Assembly: GCA_018881555.1 (NCBI GenBank)
Contig: JACAXG010000068.1
Location: forward strand, 111,501-175,500
DNA: 64,000 bases
From: Amblyornis subalaris
Lineage: Eukaryota > Chordata > Aves > Passeriformes > Ptilonorhynchidae
Reading direction: 5' to 3'
Shown here: positions 47,901 to 60,312 of the stretch, piece after piece
How the letters are laid out: the number at the start of each line of letters is the position of its first letter
Numbering within the stretch: position 1 is the first letter of the stretch
Notes under the pieces: model-generated
Database searches by the model: none
What the model saw: only the letters and a program-made list of their open reading frames with translations
What the model was told of the DNA's origin: nothing
Translations under genes and position numbers: made by a program

Positions 47901-49922
47901 GCGGCTGATGCTTCAAAGGAAAAACAGCTCAAAAATCACGATGGAATCACAGGCTTCTTGAGCAGCATTTCAGCAGCAAGGAGATGCTTTTGAAACAGCT
48001 CCTGCTCCTGAAGGCTCCGCAATCCTTGCAGCAATTGGAAAGCAAAGGAGCACCTTGACAATAGTCATTAACAAAGGTAAAACCTTTGTTTGGATTAACA
48101 GGAATATAAAGGCAGGCAGGGATGAAGCTTTGGACTCTACAAGCGATCTTCTGGCATGGATGGCTGGGACCTGGATCCCCTGTGGGATGTAATTATGAGG
48201 TGTAATGCTGGAAGATGTTGGGGTTTAAAGTGACTTTCATGACTCTTTTTAACTCTGCAGAGGTGGAGTGACTGCTGTGCAAATTTCAGAACCCACCCCT
48301 CGTCCCCCCAAGCTTGGGNTGCTCACAGCAAGCAGATTTTGGGCTGTAAAGTCTCTAAGTGAAATATTCTGTTTGTAATCACAGGATGTGCCAGATTCTC
48401 CCCGGTAGATCCGCATTGATATGAATCAGTTATTATGGTGACATTCACTGGATTTGGGAAATTAAAATCTGTGACTATGATGCAGCTCGTATTTCTTTTA
48501 CTTCCCTTCTGGCTAGGAAGGNAGATTATTTTAATTTTTTTCAATAGTTTTTATTATTTTTATTTATTTACTGAGAAAAATGGGTGTTGGGGGAAGAAAT
48601 ACACCAGGTTTTGCTCTTCCTTGTGAAAATAGAAAATGTGGAATATGCTCTGTCCCTGTTATTAAAAGGTTTCATTGAACTTGGCCCTAATGTTCATGAT
48701 GTTTTATTTCAAGTACTATAGGAAAAGCAGAGGAAGGGGAAAAAAGCTTCTGGGGCAGGAATAGAAGGGAGGGATGGTGATTGTACCCACTCTCATCCAA
48801 GCAGGAAGCCTGAATGGAATTTTGTCACCATAAGGCAAATTTTTAAAAAAGTACTGTCCAGGTCACGTCGTTTTATAACCACATGTTTGCCAGATTTAAA
48901 GAGAAATAGTATTCTGTTTAATGCACATTTCGCACAAGGATTTGGAGTCTTTTCTGGAAAGAGAACCCGTAGGAAAGCAAAAATTGAGGCTGTTCCTGTG
49001 GCTGTTCTGTTACCTTGCCAAAAAAATCACTTTGACACNTTATTGCAGGCACTTAAAAAGCTCTTTTTGGCTAGTCCCTTACCAATATAATGATACTACT
49101 TGAGGACCATTATTTTCAAGTATCCNAAATTAAAATGTCTTTGGTTTCTTGTAAATATTTTGCTACTTCGTCTGCCAGCAGATCTGGTNTTTATGACTCT
49201 CTGCACTTGCAGAAATAGTCTGTAATTTTTATTACTTTCCACTCCCAATCTTAAGACACTTTTCCTTTGCGTGCTTACCACCCCATCTCTTTGTCTTCTG
49301 ATGTAATTTTATATTCTGCTATTCTTGTCTAATTCTATTTTGAAGCTGGCAGGGATGGAATTATTGTATCAAGCAATTATTGTATAACTTAAAGAGATTT
49401 ATTTTACGGTTTTTGTAATGAAGAATTTAGAAGCACAGAGTTTCCAATAACTTGATTTTTTGGATGCAGCGAACATGAAAAGGCTTTCAGGGAAAACATC
49501 TTTTTTTTCTGGAACACATCCTTCCCTCTGTGCAGCAAACAATCCATTCCATGGCCGTTGCAGCTCCACTTAGAACTCTCTATTCCAGCTCCTCTCGAAG
49601 CAATGCCCAAGGTGATAAATAAATGATCATCCCTCTGAACCTGGGCAGGCTTTTGGCAGAGCTCTGTATGTGATAGTTGTGCATCTGAATGTCTAATTCC
49701 TTAAACCCAAGCCAGTTTTGTTGTCGTCTCCTGGAAACAATTGTAATTAAATTCAACAGCCCCTTATAAAAATTCCCCTTATTGCTGTCAAAACTTTTGT
49801 TATAAGCTCTGCTAAGTACTTCAGTCTGTCCCCAAGCTCTCAGAAGGGCCCTGTGTATTCTTCTGCCTATTTCTGTGTTGTGTTTCATTTATGTAATTTT
49901 TCCATGTTATTTTTATTTGTTA
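44996..49922. other. Unannotated sequence
   Basis: Nearly 5 kb with no repeat family that I recognise and no frame with a known domain. Frames reach about 109 codons and overlap on both strands. Confidence 0.45.
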
Positions 49923-50060
49923 TAGAATCACAGAACCATTGAGGTTAGAAATGACCTTTAAGATCGAGTCCAAACATGAACCCAACCCTCCCAAAGCCAC
50001 CACTAAACCCTGTCCCTCAGTGCCACCTCTGCGCATCTGACAAGTGCTGAGCTTTTCTGA
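49923..50060 (-). repeat. CR1 LINE tail fragment
   Basis: 'agaatcacagaaccattgag', 'gacctttaagatcgagtcc' and 'ccaccactaaaccctgtccc' are the reverse complement of a CR1 3' end. It is the same sub-type as the one at 3506. Confidence 0.85.
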
Positions 50061-52432
50061 GAGGCTCCTGTGTGTCCTNCCAGTTTGTGCTCAGCTCTCT
50101 GAAACCACCTTGGGTGGATTTTCCTAAGCTCCATCTTGTCTTGTAATTTTTTCTCCTCTGTCTCTCTCCCTCTATCGTGATTTACAGTTCCCAGTTTAGG
50201 TATTTAAAAGAAAACAAAAATATGGCCAGACTTACAACTCTGCTTTTGCAACTGCCTTTGGTTCTAATTTCATTATTACTCATTTTAAAGCTATTTTATG
50301 TCTCCCTGTTGGTTTGTATGGTTCTGGTTTCTTAACCACTGTTTTGCATCACACTTCATTCCTCTCTGAATGTGTGACATTTGACACTCATGCTTTAATC
50401 CTAGTCTGTACATATTTCATCTGTTGCCCTTAGATAGCCAAAGGCTTCACACAGAGGAATCAGCTTCTCTACGAACAGGGAGAAGGGGGCAGAGAGTGCA
50501 GTGACCTTCACGTGGAAAGGCAGTGACGGAAACAGGCAGGATCTGCTGATTCCCAACAACTTCCCAGTTATAGGTTGGAAGTCTGAGCCCCATGAAGAGA
50601 AACCCAGTAAAAACAAATGTTACTAATTATTATGAAACTCCAAGTTGCCTGGATGTTCTGGTTTTCCTCTAGAAAACAAAGCAGTTTGAACATTTAAAGT
50701 TAGTTTATTCAGTCCCCTCTTGAGTGCTTTGATGGAAGGGATGGCTTCAATCTGGTTACATCTGATAGAAAGGGCTGAGGAGAAAGACAGAAAACAATGA
50801 ATTCTTACTCATTTAATCTTGGACTCCAGCAGGATTATGAGGTTTTGCTTTCCGGTTGTCTAGTTGCTGTGCTGGCTGAGAGAGTGACAATGCCACGGTC
50901 TGAACACAGCAATAACAGACATGAATGTATCTGCAGAGGGGCTGCATGTGCAGCCGTGCAGTCCTTCCGCTGGCCAACCTCAAATTCAAAGAAATAAAAT
51001 CTCCGCATGGCACAGTCCCCTCCATGCAAGCACAAAACTCAGTGAATGCATCTGTCCCTGGGAGACCTTCATCTCCAACACGCAGAGTCCAGCAGGGAGC
51101 AGGGGATGCACCAACGGCAGGATCAAAGAAATCATCCGGACTAAGGATGGAAATGTGGAACATTGCTGTGAGTTTAGAGATTTGTTCTTATTTGAGCCAT
51201 TTCATTTTTTTCCCTCTTGGTGTTTTGGTTTGGTTTGTGTTGCGTTTTTTTCTTTTTTTAATTGGGAAAGATTCTCATTTCTTTCGCTCTTTCCCTTGGG
51301 CAAGAAGAAATGCAGAGAAATGCAGTGGATGTCAATGCCTCCCTCTGATCTGTGCAGTGCCTCCAGGGCCAGCAGTCAGACAGAAAACGGGAAAAGCTTA
51401 ATTAATTAACTTGAGAGTTATATTCAGTAGCAGGCCCTGACTGATTGCAGGGTGGCTGGTCAGAATTCCACATGCCACTCACAGAGCTGAACAGTCCATT
51501 TTAACTGCTGATCAGGATCCTAGTGGGGGCCCAGCTTCTATTAAAAAAATAATGATTTTATTCCATTCTCATTGTCTCTGGACAAAAAAAAAAGGTTAAT
51601 TAATACTGCACATGAATTGTGCCTATCAGAATACTCTGGGGACATGAGAATTTCCATCATGTTCAGAGATGGGAACCACTCACCTCAAATGAAATGTAAG
51701 CATCCCTGTGGTGAAACCACAGCTCCTGTACCAGATGAGCTGTCTCTGGTACCCTCAAGGCTCCAGCAGGAATGGTGGGCACAATTTCCTCCTCTTATTC
51801 TCCCAAAGGGAATGCAGCAACTCCTTCCGAGCCTCCACAGTGTGGGTGAGTGGCACCAATTGGATCTTCCAAGCGGTAGCCTTTGATTAGTGCTAATTTC
51901 ATCTCTGCTCTGGGTAGAAGCACACGCTGCTTTTGGATGTATTTTCATGCACCTTCAGAAAGGGAAAGAAATCAATTTAGAAAACGAGACCACAATGAGA
52001 AAGAGAAGGGTTCTGGAATAAATCTTCTAGGTAAGTAGATACCTCCTTAATGTATGTGGTTAATAGACTTGGCATCACTTGTTGAGGAAACAAAGGTGCA
52101 GATCCAGGAGGAGTTTCTTTCCCAAATATGCTAAACAGGCTGTCATTCTTCCTTGCTTAAATAACACCATTGTTTGAGATAAATCTGAACNAAAATAAAT
52201 CCCCTTGAATGGTGGAGAGGTGCAGGACAGAGCTTTGGTTTAGTCACTGCTTTCTCTGTGCTGTTTGCCTGTTTCTCATCACCCGTTGATGCCAGGAGAC
52301 CTCAGATCCAGTGTTATTTGTCTAAACCGGCTTCAGTCTAACTTAATTTTAATTAGATTCATTTTAATTTTAATCAGTTGTCAAACTGATGCATTGATTC
52401 TACTCCTTGGGTGTTTTGGAGCCTGCTTATCT
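50061..52432. other. Unannotated sequence
   Basis: Two plus-strand frames of 162 and 158 codons overlap at 50921-51409, a sign that neither is selected. No repeat recognised. Confidence 0.45.
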
Positions 52433-52574
52433 ATGGCCANTCATGGGCTCAGTTGGCTGCATCAGGGTGTTAATAACACCAAGGGTGTGGGTTCATCCCA
52501 CATTCACTGAAGAGTTGGACTCGATGATCCTTGTGGGTCCATTCCAACTCAGAATTTTCTGTGATTCTGTGAAA
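52433..52574 (+). mobile_element. tRNA(Ile)-derived SINE with CR1-like tail
   Basis: The 5' part is a decayed tRNA. It has a box A region near 52445-52458 ('gggctcagttgg'), an anticodon loop TAATAAC with AAT at 52472-52474, and a box B 'ggttcatccc' at 52490-52499 lacking one base. The 3' part (from about 52511) is a CR1-type end: 'gttggactcgatgatcctt', 'gggtccattccaactcag' and 'ctgtgattctgtg'. From known avian repeats, tRNA(Ile) SINEs that borrow CR1 machinery occur in songbirds. It is a retroposon, not a functional tRNA. Confidence 0.82.
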
Positions 52575-53617
52575 CTTGAAAGCAAATGCTGCAACAAAAG
52601 CCTGAAGGCTGTGAGATAGGGGTTTCTGACTCCCACAGTTTTGTTGAATCCTGGGCTATTTACTGTCCTTTTAGAGACAACCAATACTTTTGAAAGACAA
52701 AAAGCNCAAGATTAGAGACCTTGTGGTTACAGAGAGAACTTGAGAATATGCCCCACTGAAAGCTTCAAAATCAAGGCACAGAGTAGGCTGACTTGAGATA
52801 CAGTCAGTGCTTTAAATCACATTTTATGTGCCGTGGCCTCTGTGATATCTGATCCCATCTGCTCTGGCATTTCTTTTTCTGCTCATGCTTGGTCATATAA
52901 CTTCCCATTCCTTTTGTACCAGAATTCCCTGAGTTTACTTGCTCAGTCTAAACTGACACCTTTCCATATTTTAGTCCTAATATTTGCTAAATGCAATAAT
53001 GGAGTTGTGTGAAGCAGGGGAACAGCTTCCCNGGAATCTCAGCCCTGAGGAATTCCCAGACTCCCTGCACAAGGGCAGCAGCAGCTGTGCTGCACACAGG
53101 GAGCCCCTGGGACAGCACTGACAACAACCAAATCCCAGAAAAATGGGCCACTGTGAGCTGGGGTGGAGTTTGNTCCCATCACAGCAGCTCGTGTGAGGCT
53201 GGGGGTGCACAAGGAGCTGGGGGGACACAGCCAGGGCAGGTGACCCCAGGTGACTCCAGGGATATTCCAGGCNCTATGACAGAATATGGCACCAGCTCAG
53301 CATAGAAGCTGGGGAAGAAGGAAGGGAGGGATGTTAGGAATGCTGCTGTTTGCTCAGAGCCTGGGCTGCCCCTGGGAGCAGAGGCAGCACCTGCCCAGTT
53401 CAGCACCATTCCAGCACCTCTGTGCCGGGGCAGATGCTTGAAAACACCACCAGGGTAGTGCAGGAAAGGTAAAAGTAATAAGATATTTCGAAGATGATGG
53501 GTTTAAAAATGATTTCCTAAGAAAAATGGCTGTGTTTAGTCCTAATGGTTCTGGAGATGCAAGGATGGGATTTAATGCAGACCATGGATGCTGCCACGTG
53601 CAGACTCATGACTCGAG

Positions 53618-53643
53618 TCAAGTCTTGAATAATCAAGACTTGA
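53618..53643. repeat. Perfect 11-bp inverted repeat
   Basis: TCAAGTCTTGA, four bases ATAA, then TCAAGACTTGA. It is able to form a hairpin; role unknown. Confidence 0.8.
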
Positions 53644-56600
53644 GTAACTTATTCGAAGTCAATGAAATTATAATCTCTAGAAACGTCACGGGACTGTCAG
53701 TAAAGAACACAATGCTTCACCCTCTAATCTATTTAAATTTAATTTTGGGAACAGGTAGGATGGAGGGAAGAATGGACAAAGAGAAATGGCTGCCCCTGCA
53801 GGCAGCTCCCCTCATCCTGGAGCTTGGATTGCTGAGGAATGATTGTGAATCGTTGGGAGCTGCAACTTCTGCAGCTCTGAGTCTGCCACAGCAGAAGATG
53901 CCTCAGACCCTCTGAATGAAATGCAGATGTACAAGTCCCTGTCTGCAGTAGATACAACTGGCAAGGATGATTTCAAAATATTCATCTCTTAATGCTCTGT
54001 TTATTCAACTAAAAATTATTGAAANAAAGTACTAATGACAGGATTCGTGCTTTGAAATTAACGTGGGGCTCCCTTTAATTACATTGNAGCATAAGAATTA
54101 ACAAGATCATTTTCTTTCAAGAAATGAGAGAAAATCAACAGTTAATTCAAAGGAGTATGAACTGGAAAAATGATGAATGATGTCCTGACTGCAGGCTGAT
54201 GTCACTGCCCAAGGAGCCTCTGCTCTGCTNGAGGGGAATGAAGAAGCTGACAGGGCACAAGTGGCCTGTGAAGGCTTGTACATCTAGAAGGGAACTAATA
54301 AGTGGGAAAAAGCAAAAATTCTGTTGGAAATAACACTGAGTCCTGAAAGAAACTCATGGTGCTGAGAGCAGCTCATACCAGCACCTGCTGGGGTGTTAAT
54401 AACCTGTGTCAGCACCGTGCCACTGTGGGTCAGGAGTGATTGTGCATCTCCAGATGCTGGCACTGACTGCTGAGGGTACCCAGAGGAGCTGAAGAGGAGG
54501 GAAGGATCTGGGAATGAATCGAGGAATGGCATTCAGTGCTCCTGACAGGCTGCACCATGAAGGGCAAACCGTGAGCTGCCCTCTGTGTCCCTGCCAGGAA
54601 GAGAACGTGTGCTTGCTTTTAATAAAGTCACTGCATCGTTCAGATTTGAAATGACATCTCAGACCACTAAATCCAACCATGAACAACAGTGGCTCAACAG
54701 CCTCTCCATGGCTGGGGACTAAAACATTGTGTTGCTTTAGATATTTATGAATTAGCTGAAATCGGATGAAGTTGTACCTGGGGAAGCAAACCAAGGGTTT
54801 GTGCCCGAATATCCCTATGGAGATGTGACCTGTCTTGTGTGCCATGGATCTGCTGGATTCTGTTCCGCCCCTGCTGGAAACACCAGGCCAGCAGAGGTCT
54901 GTTTTCTGTCCAAACAAACACGAGATATGTTCCTTCACACCAGACACCAGAGCACAGCAAGAGTGTTGGGGAAGTAGTTGAGCATAAAACCTCTTTTGTT
55001 CTCAGAACTAGAATGTGATGCACATATAACAGAAACAGCCACTTTTGGTAAGGCTTTGAAGTCTCATTTCCATATTTTGAGTATCTTTTACTAAATCATC
55101 TTCCTGAAAATGGAGTTGGATTCTGGAATTCCATGAACATGGAACAATTGTTTCCTCTCTACTGTCAGCTGTTTTATATGTCCTTCACATGCCCCTTCTT
55201 CAGTGATGTCCTCTGAGATCCAGTGTCACATGGATGTATTTGGGTGGGAAGTGGTTCCTCAGCTCTGGGCATCCCCTTTGCCTCTCTCTGGACTTCTTTG
55301 ACACTCACAAGTGTAGAAGTCCCTACTTAGATGCATCCCTGGTTTATGCAGCTGCATCTGTCCCCAGCCTCCCTCTCCAGTATCTTCCCCAATGTGCTAA
55401 CTTCATTTTTTCAATGCTAGGAATTTATTAGAAAAATCACTCTGATAATTCCTCTGGAGAGTGCTCATGGATTCATCAAGGATTCAGGCTTTTGCCTCTT
55501 TTGTGTGTCTTCACATTGCTGAAATTTTATTGACCAAGCTTTGTTGCAAAACTTTCTGGTGCTTTTTGCANGGTTGTTCCAAAAGACTGTGTCAACAAAC
55601 TGTCTTAAGGACGCTTAAGGAAAAATTACCGGATACGACTCAGCAACTATTAGCATCCTGTAAGTCCCTTTGGACTTCTCTGCTTTCTGGAAAACATCCA
55701 TTCCTTCTTACCATTTAAGCAAGTGTTGGTACAAAACTACAGTCTGGTCTTGGACCTAATTCTTGTCTGGTGACAGCTCAAGTGTGTTTCAGCAGCTTCA
55801 TAAAGACACTGTTGAAAGATGAAATTTTAAAAAATCATGAATCTGTGGTGTATCAACAGCAGATCTTTATCTCCCCTGTTAATGACTTCACACTTTTACA
55901 TTTCTGGGGCGAGGCTTCTCTCTGCAAAAGCTGCATTGGATCTTACATAAAAGCTTCCATTATTAGTTTAAAAAAAAATCTCTATCTCCCTGAGACTTTA
56001 ATAACTCAGTTACTCAGTGCAGCCCTGTCATGGGGTTTTTGCTCCACAGTTACACCTCCCGTATTTTGCTCCACAGGAATCCTGCGGGAAGTCGTGCCTT
56101 CCATTGAACTGTCTGACCAGCTGCTACCACAACTCAGGGCAAAATCCAGAGCTCCATCCTCTCTGCTCCCCTGCTGCCTATTTGAGTCCCAAGCAGCTGT
56201 TTACAAGTCCTAAAAATGATCCCTCTGCACCGCNTTTGTGTCTCCCACCGAGCACGGCGGATCCGGGACCTCTGTTCCTATGGCAAGTGGGAAGACAGAA
56301 ATCTGGAACTCCCATCCCCAGGAAACCACTCAGTGGGGCTTTTTTAACTGAGAGGTTTGTTTTGAAAAATGCTCAGAAGGGGTTTGTCACAAGCTGTGAA
56401 ACAATTTATCATGTTCCACTGACCCTTTTTTCACTCTGTTTCAATAATTAAAAATTAGCGGTGATTTCTCTTGTGTTGCCTAAGGATGCATCTCACTGTG
56501 TTTGTTTTCCACTCCCAACATTCCAGCTATATCCAGTACAGACAGTTGTTGTCACTGCCAGTAGAAGGAAAACCAACTTCTTGGCAGCTCTCAACCCACT

Positions 56601-57254
56601 CAAGACAATCCTCTCTTTGCAGTGACAGGTCTGTGACACGCTAGAGGTAGGATGCATTTCCTCCAGTAGAAAATATCAAGGTTGGGGACACAATAGGAAA
56701 ACTTTCTGGCTCTTCAGGGTTTGTGTTTGCATCCCCACGTGCCCTTCCGCTGCAGGACATAGAAATTTCCAGGGAAAACAAACTGCAACTGCACTACCCT
56801 TGTTCTGTGTTTGGGCCCACTCCCCTAACTGGGATTGTTACAGCAAACACTGGTGGGGCAGGACCGGCTGTAGAGCTCAGCCTCCTAAAATCCGGTGTGT
56901 TCGAGGCTTTGGCCAGGCCACAGAACTGCCCTGGAGCAGGAAAGGCCTCCTGGACAGCTCTGGTGAGCATGGATCAGATAACCCAAGCTTTCCCCTGGAT
57001 TCAGGTCACTGAGTGATCACGGCTCATCCTTGGTGTCAGAGCGGAGCCGACCTGGACCAACGTAAGAAGACACCAAAGCGCACCAGGGCTAAGCCAAGGG
57101 GCAGAATTTGTTACTGGGACTTTGCTATTCAGCTGTTAGATCTGCAGAGAGGAGTCATTGCAGCAAAGCAAAGCCCGGAAGGTACTCAAGGTGTGGTTGG
57201 AGCTGTTTGAATTTCTCTGCTGGGTTAAATTGAGGACCTCTACGGGTCACATGC

Positions 57255-57275
57255 AAAAAAAAAAAAAAAAAAAAA
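57255..57275 (+). repeat. Poly-A run of 21
   Basis: The run follows 'tacgggtcacatgc'. It could be the tail of a retrocopy, but no parent gene or target duplication was seen. Confidence 0.85.
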
Positions 57276-59631
57276 GGAGAAAGCTCCTGGTGTAACTTCC
57301 GGAGTCTCATGCAAACACCATAGCTGTCACTGGGCCCAAGAACTATTTTTAAAAGGGCCAAGAGCAAAGTTTGGGGCTGGTGCAGACACCTGTACCTGTG
57401 TCTCTGGGGTACCTAATCTTCCTTAGGGCAAATGTTCTTGTCGTCAGTCACCAGCACTTCTCCATTTCACTGAATAACAACCCCCAAATCGTTAGTCTTG
57501 GAAATGTTATTAGAGGACAAAGCCTGGTTTTTGTTGTGGCCCGTGATGGCTCTGAAGGAGCAGTTCTTGTTTCCCGAAAGGAGCCACAGGCAGACGCTGC
57601 AGCTCCTTTTCCCACCGGAACCAAGGCTTTTCGACACACCCTTAAGAGCAAGGATGCCTATTTCAAATCATGAGAAAAACACATCACTGCAAACATTCAA
57701 GATCAATTTGCAATTCCTGTTAAACACCAGGACAGAAAATGAAATTTTTTCAGTATGTTTGTACCACAAACCCTTTCCCAGAGTAAAGGGAAATACAGGA
57801 TTTACATTTCTCTGGCAACAAGGCGAAAATAAATATGTGGTAGGGCAAATTGCTGAAGAAGTTTTGGCTACATGAATACATCCAAGCTTCCCCTTCTGCT
57901 CCCTAAACTCTTCAGCACTCCTGTTAAAGGTGCACTCAGAGTGAGAGTCAAGGCGGTTCATTAAAGAAGTGTGGAAAGGCATTTTTCATAGCACTGTGCT
58001 ATTTTGACATTGCCAACCCCTTCCTTTTTTTCAAGCTTCCCACGCAATTTTTCCTTCACAGAAAATTGTTTTCAGTGAATTTGAATAACTTGTTAAAAAT
58101 CTTGCCACAATATTTCCCCTCTAGTTCTTTCCCAGAAGTTTTAGACTGAAAAGTTTATGTGTCACATTAAAATAGAAGGACAATTCCAAATTTCCACTGG
58201 GTTTGCAGGTTCCGTGAGCTCACAGTTATTGCCCTTCATGCATTTCTCTTTTTTTGTTTGTTTGTTTGGGTTTTTTTTGTCTTTTATTTTCACAGTACGC
58301 AAACTTCACAGACTTATTTTGCACATCTGAAGAAAATCTGGCTCCTGTTTTCAATGAATTGGATTCTTGGATAAAACAATGTCCAGCACTGATTTGAACA
58401 GACTTTGCTCACTGGACTGTGCTCACTTCTGAAGTGTTGATCTGAAACAACAGCACAATCCCAACTCTGAGGGCAAACACTTGCCCTGACTGACGGGATG
58501 TGGACAGGGACAGGGAGAATCTCGATGGGTTTGTGCCACAAGAAGGCTGGAAACAAGCCTAGATCTTGAAAAGATGTTTTCACTTGTTTCAACAATGAAA
58601 TAATAAAAATTATTTACAAATAAATTTTAGATTTATAATAAATGTTATATTTTAATAGTAAACATTAATAAAAACATTTGTTTAAATGCTGTACAACACA
58701 ATATTAAAGCCCATTATCCCATCTAGAGAGTGTAAAGTCTGTGACATGGATAGAATCTGCCCCTGAGAGTTTATGCATTGAGGTTTCTTCAACATGTTGT
58801 ATATTTTTCTATCTAGGAGCTGAAACAGCTTTTTCTGTCAGCAAGGGCTTTGTTTCTTCAGCTTCATGGAAAATCCAGAAAAGNCAACGTTGCTAATCAG
58901 GCAAGGACAATTTTCCTTGCAAGTTGGGGCGGATTTTTTTGCAATATATATTATTTAATACGCACACATTTTTATTTTTTGGTAGTTGGCAGTTTCAAAT
59001 TTTGACTGGCTTTTCAAACAAAGAACAAAACGCNAACAAAATGTACCAGGTTCAGCAGTCCCCAGGACTTGGATTGGTTTCATGCACACAAAACGTGGAA
59101 GGAGTGAGAGACAATTTCGTCCGTCACACTCGGGAAAAGCCCCCACTCGGAGGGCAGCCTGTGCTTCTTCAGCACGACGAATGTTGGATTGCTCCATGAA
59201 AAATCAATTTCACACATTAAAGGGAAAAAAACCCCAGCATTTGAAACATGAAAGTAAATATGTGAAACTTACCATGTATTTTGGAATTGAAAGCAAGAGT
59301 GAATAAGGAAAAGAACTATGAAATATATGGGAACCAGGACAGTAAAATCTCTGCTTATTCATGGGCTTTAAAACAACTCAGTAGATTTTCCTTGAAGCAG
59401 AAAATCTTGTTAAATTTCACTTTCATTCTTTTTTAAAAAGCTTTTCGGCAAATACCAGAATGTTAGAAAGGGTGGAGTATTTCGACATTTTAATAATTCG
59501 AAATTTCCCGTAGTCATCAGCATGGATCTGTCACAGTGTTTGAAAATCATTAGGCAATTCTTCATTAAACTCGCTGTAAGTATACATTTAAATATAAACA
59601 TTTTTAATATATTTATATATATGTGTATATA

Positions 59632-60312
59632 TGCGGCTACTCCNGTTCGGGAGCTGAGGCACGAAGTCCTTTGGATAGCTTGGGGGTTCACGTCCTACCC
59701 CGCTGAGAAGTCCCCACCTGGTCAGGGACCAGGTGCCGCAGCCTCCCTGCTCACCTGGCAACAGCAGAGGCAGGACTCCCCTCTCTGCGAAGCTTCCCTA
59801 GGCTGATGTCTGATAGGTGCACGCAGAGGCAAAGAGGGAAGGAGGACTCTTCGTATGGTTTTCGCAGATAGGGTTATTATAGCCCCGAGACAGGGGGTCA
59901 CAAGGGGTTTTATAGGGCCCTGGATAGGGGTGGGGAAAGCATCAGGGACCAATTACCAGAGGGCCAGGGGGAGGAGAGAAGGCAGGGAAACCATGCAACA
60001 ACCCATAAGGGTAGGGCAAGGGAGGAGTTTCAGGGGTGAACCAATGGGGCGTCGAGTAAGACCGAACTTTCCAGAACATATTACATATGAACGAGGAAGA
60101 ATAAATATTCATAAACCAACCACAGNACAGGGAGGGGAAAACAGGTTTCTGCAGTAACAGGGAGGCTGCAGGGTGCTGAAGCAGGGGAGTGGTGTTCTTG
60201 TCAGTATTGGCAGTCACTCAGTTAGATCTCGGTGCCCTCATCCTCGTACCAAGGCTGGACGCCCGTGTCCTCGCCTGTGGTCTGAGCAGTGTCCACCACA
60301 TGCACNGCCACA
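59632..60312 (-). mobile_element. Solo LTR, 681 bp, ERVK-like
   Basis: On the minus strand it starts TGTGGC and ends GCCGCA. It is flanked by TATATA on both sides (59626-59631 and 60313-60318), a 6-bp duplication as in class II elements, although the sequence is simple. The minus strand carries CCCTATAAAACCCC (around 59905-59918) as a TATA box, with ATTGG about 130 bases upstream. A plus-strand AATAAA at 60100 leaves a small doubt about orientation. There is no internal retroviral sequence. The 94- and 100-codon frames here are not genes. Confidence 0.8.

Larger units (their letters stand above)
52575..59631. other. Unannotated sequence
   Basis: Seven kilobases without a recognisable gene. 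It holds a small inverted repeat (53618), a 21-base A run (57255) and AT-rich stretches near 58600-58700 and 59580-59630. The longest frame is 183 codons on the minus strand at 54396-54947, with no known domain. Confidence 0.4.

Noticed and set aside
50921..51409. 162- and 158-codon plus-strand frames
   Set aside because: Two long frames overlap on the same strand with no domain, which indicates low stop density rather than selection.
52441..52512. Functional tRNA(Ile) gene
   Set aside because: Box B lacks a base, the stems are decayed, and it is joined to a CR1-type tail, so it is a SINE head.
54396..54947. 183-codon minus-strand open frame as a gene
   Set aside because: No recognisable domain, no supporting splice or promoter context, and another frame overlaps it on the same strand.
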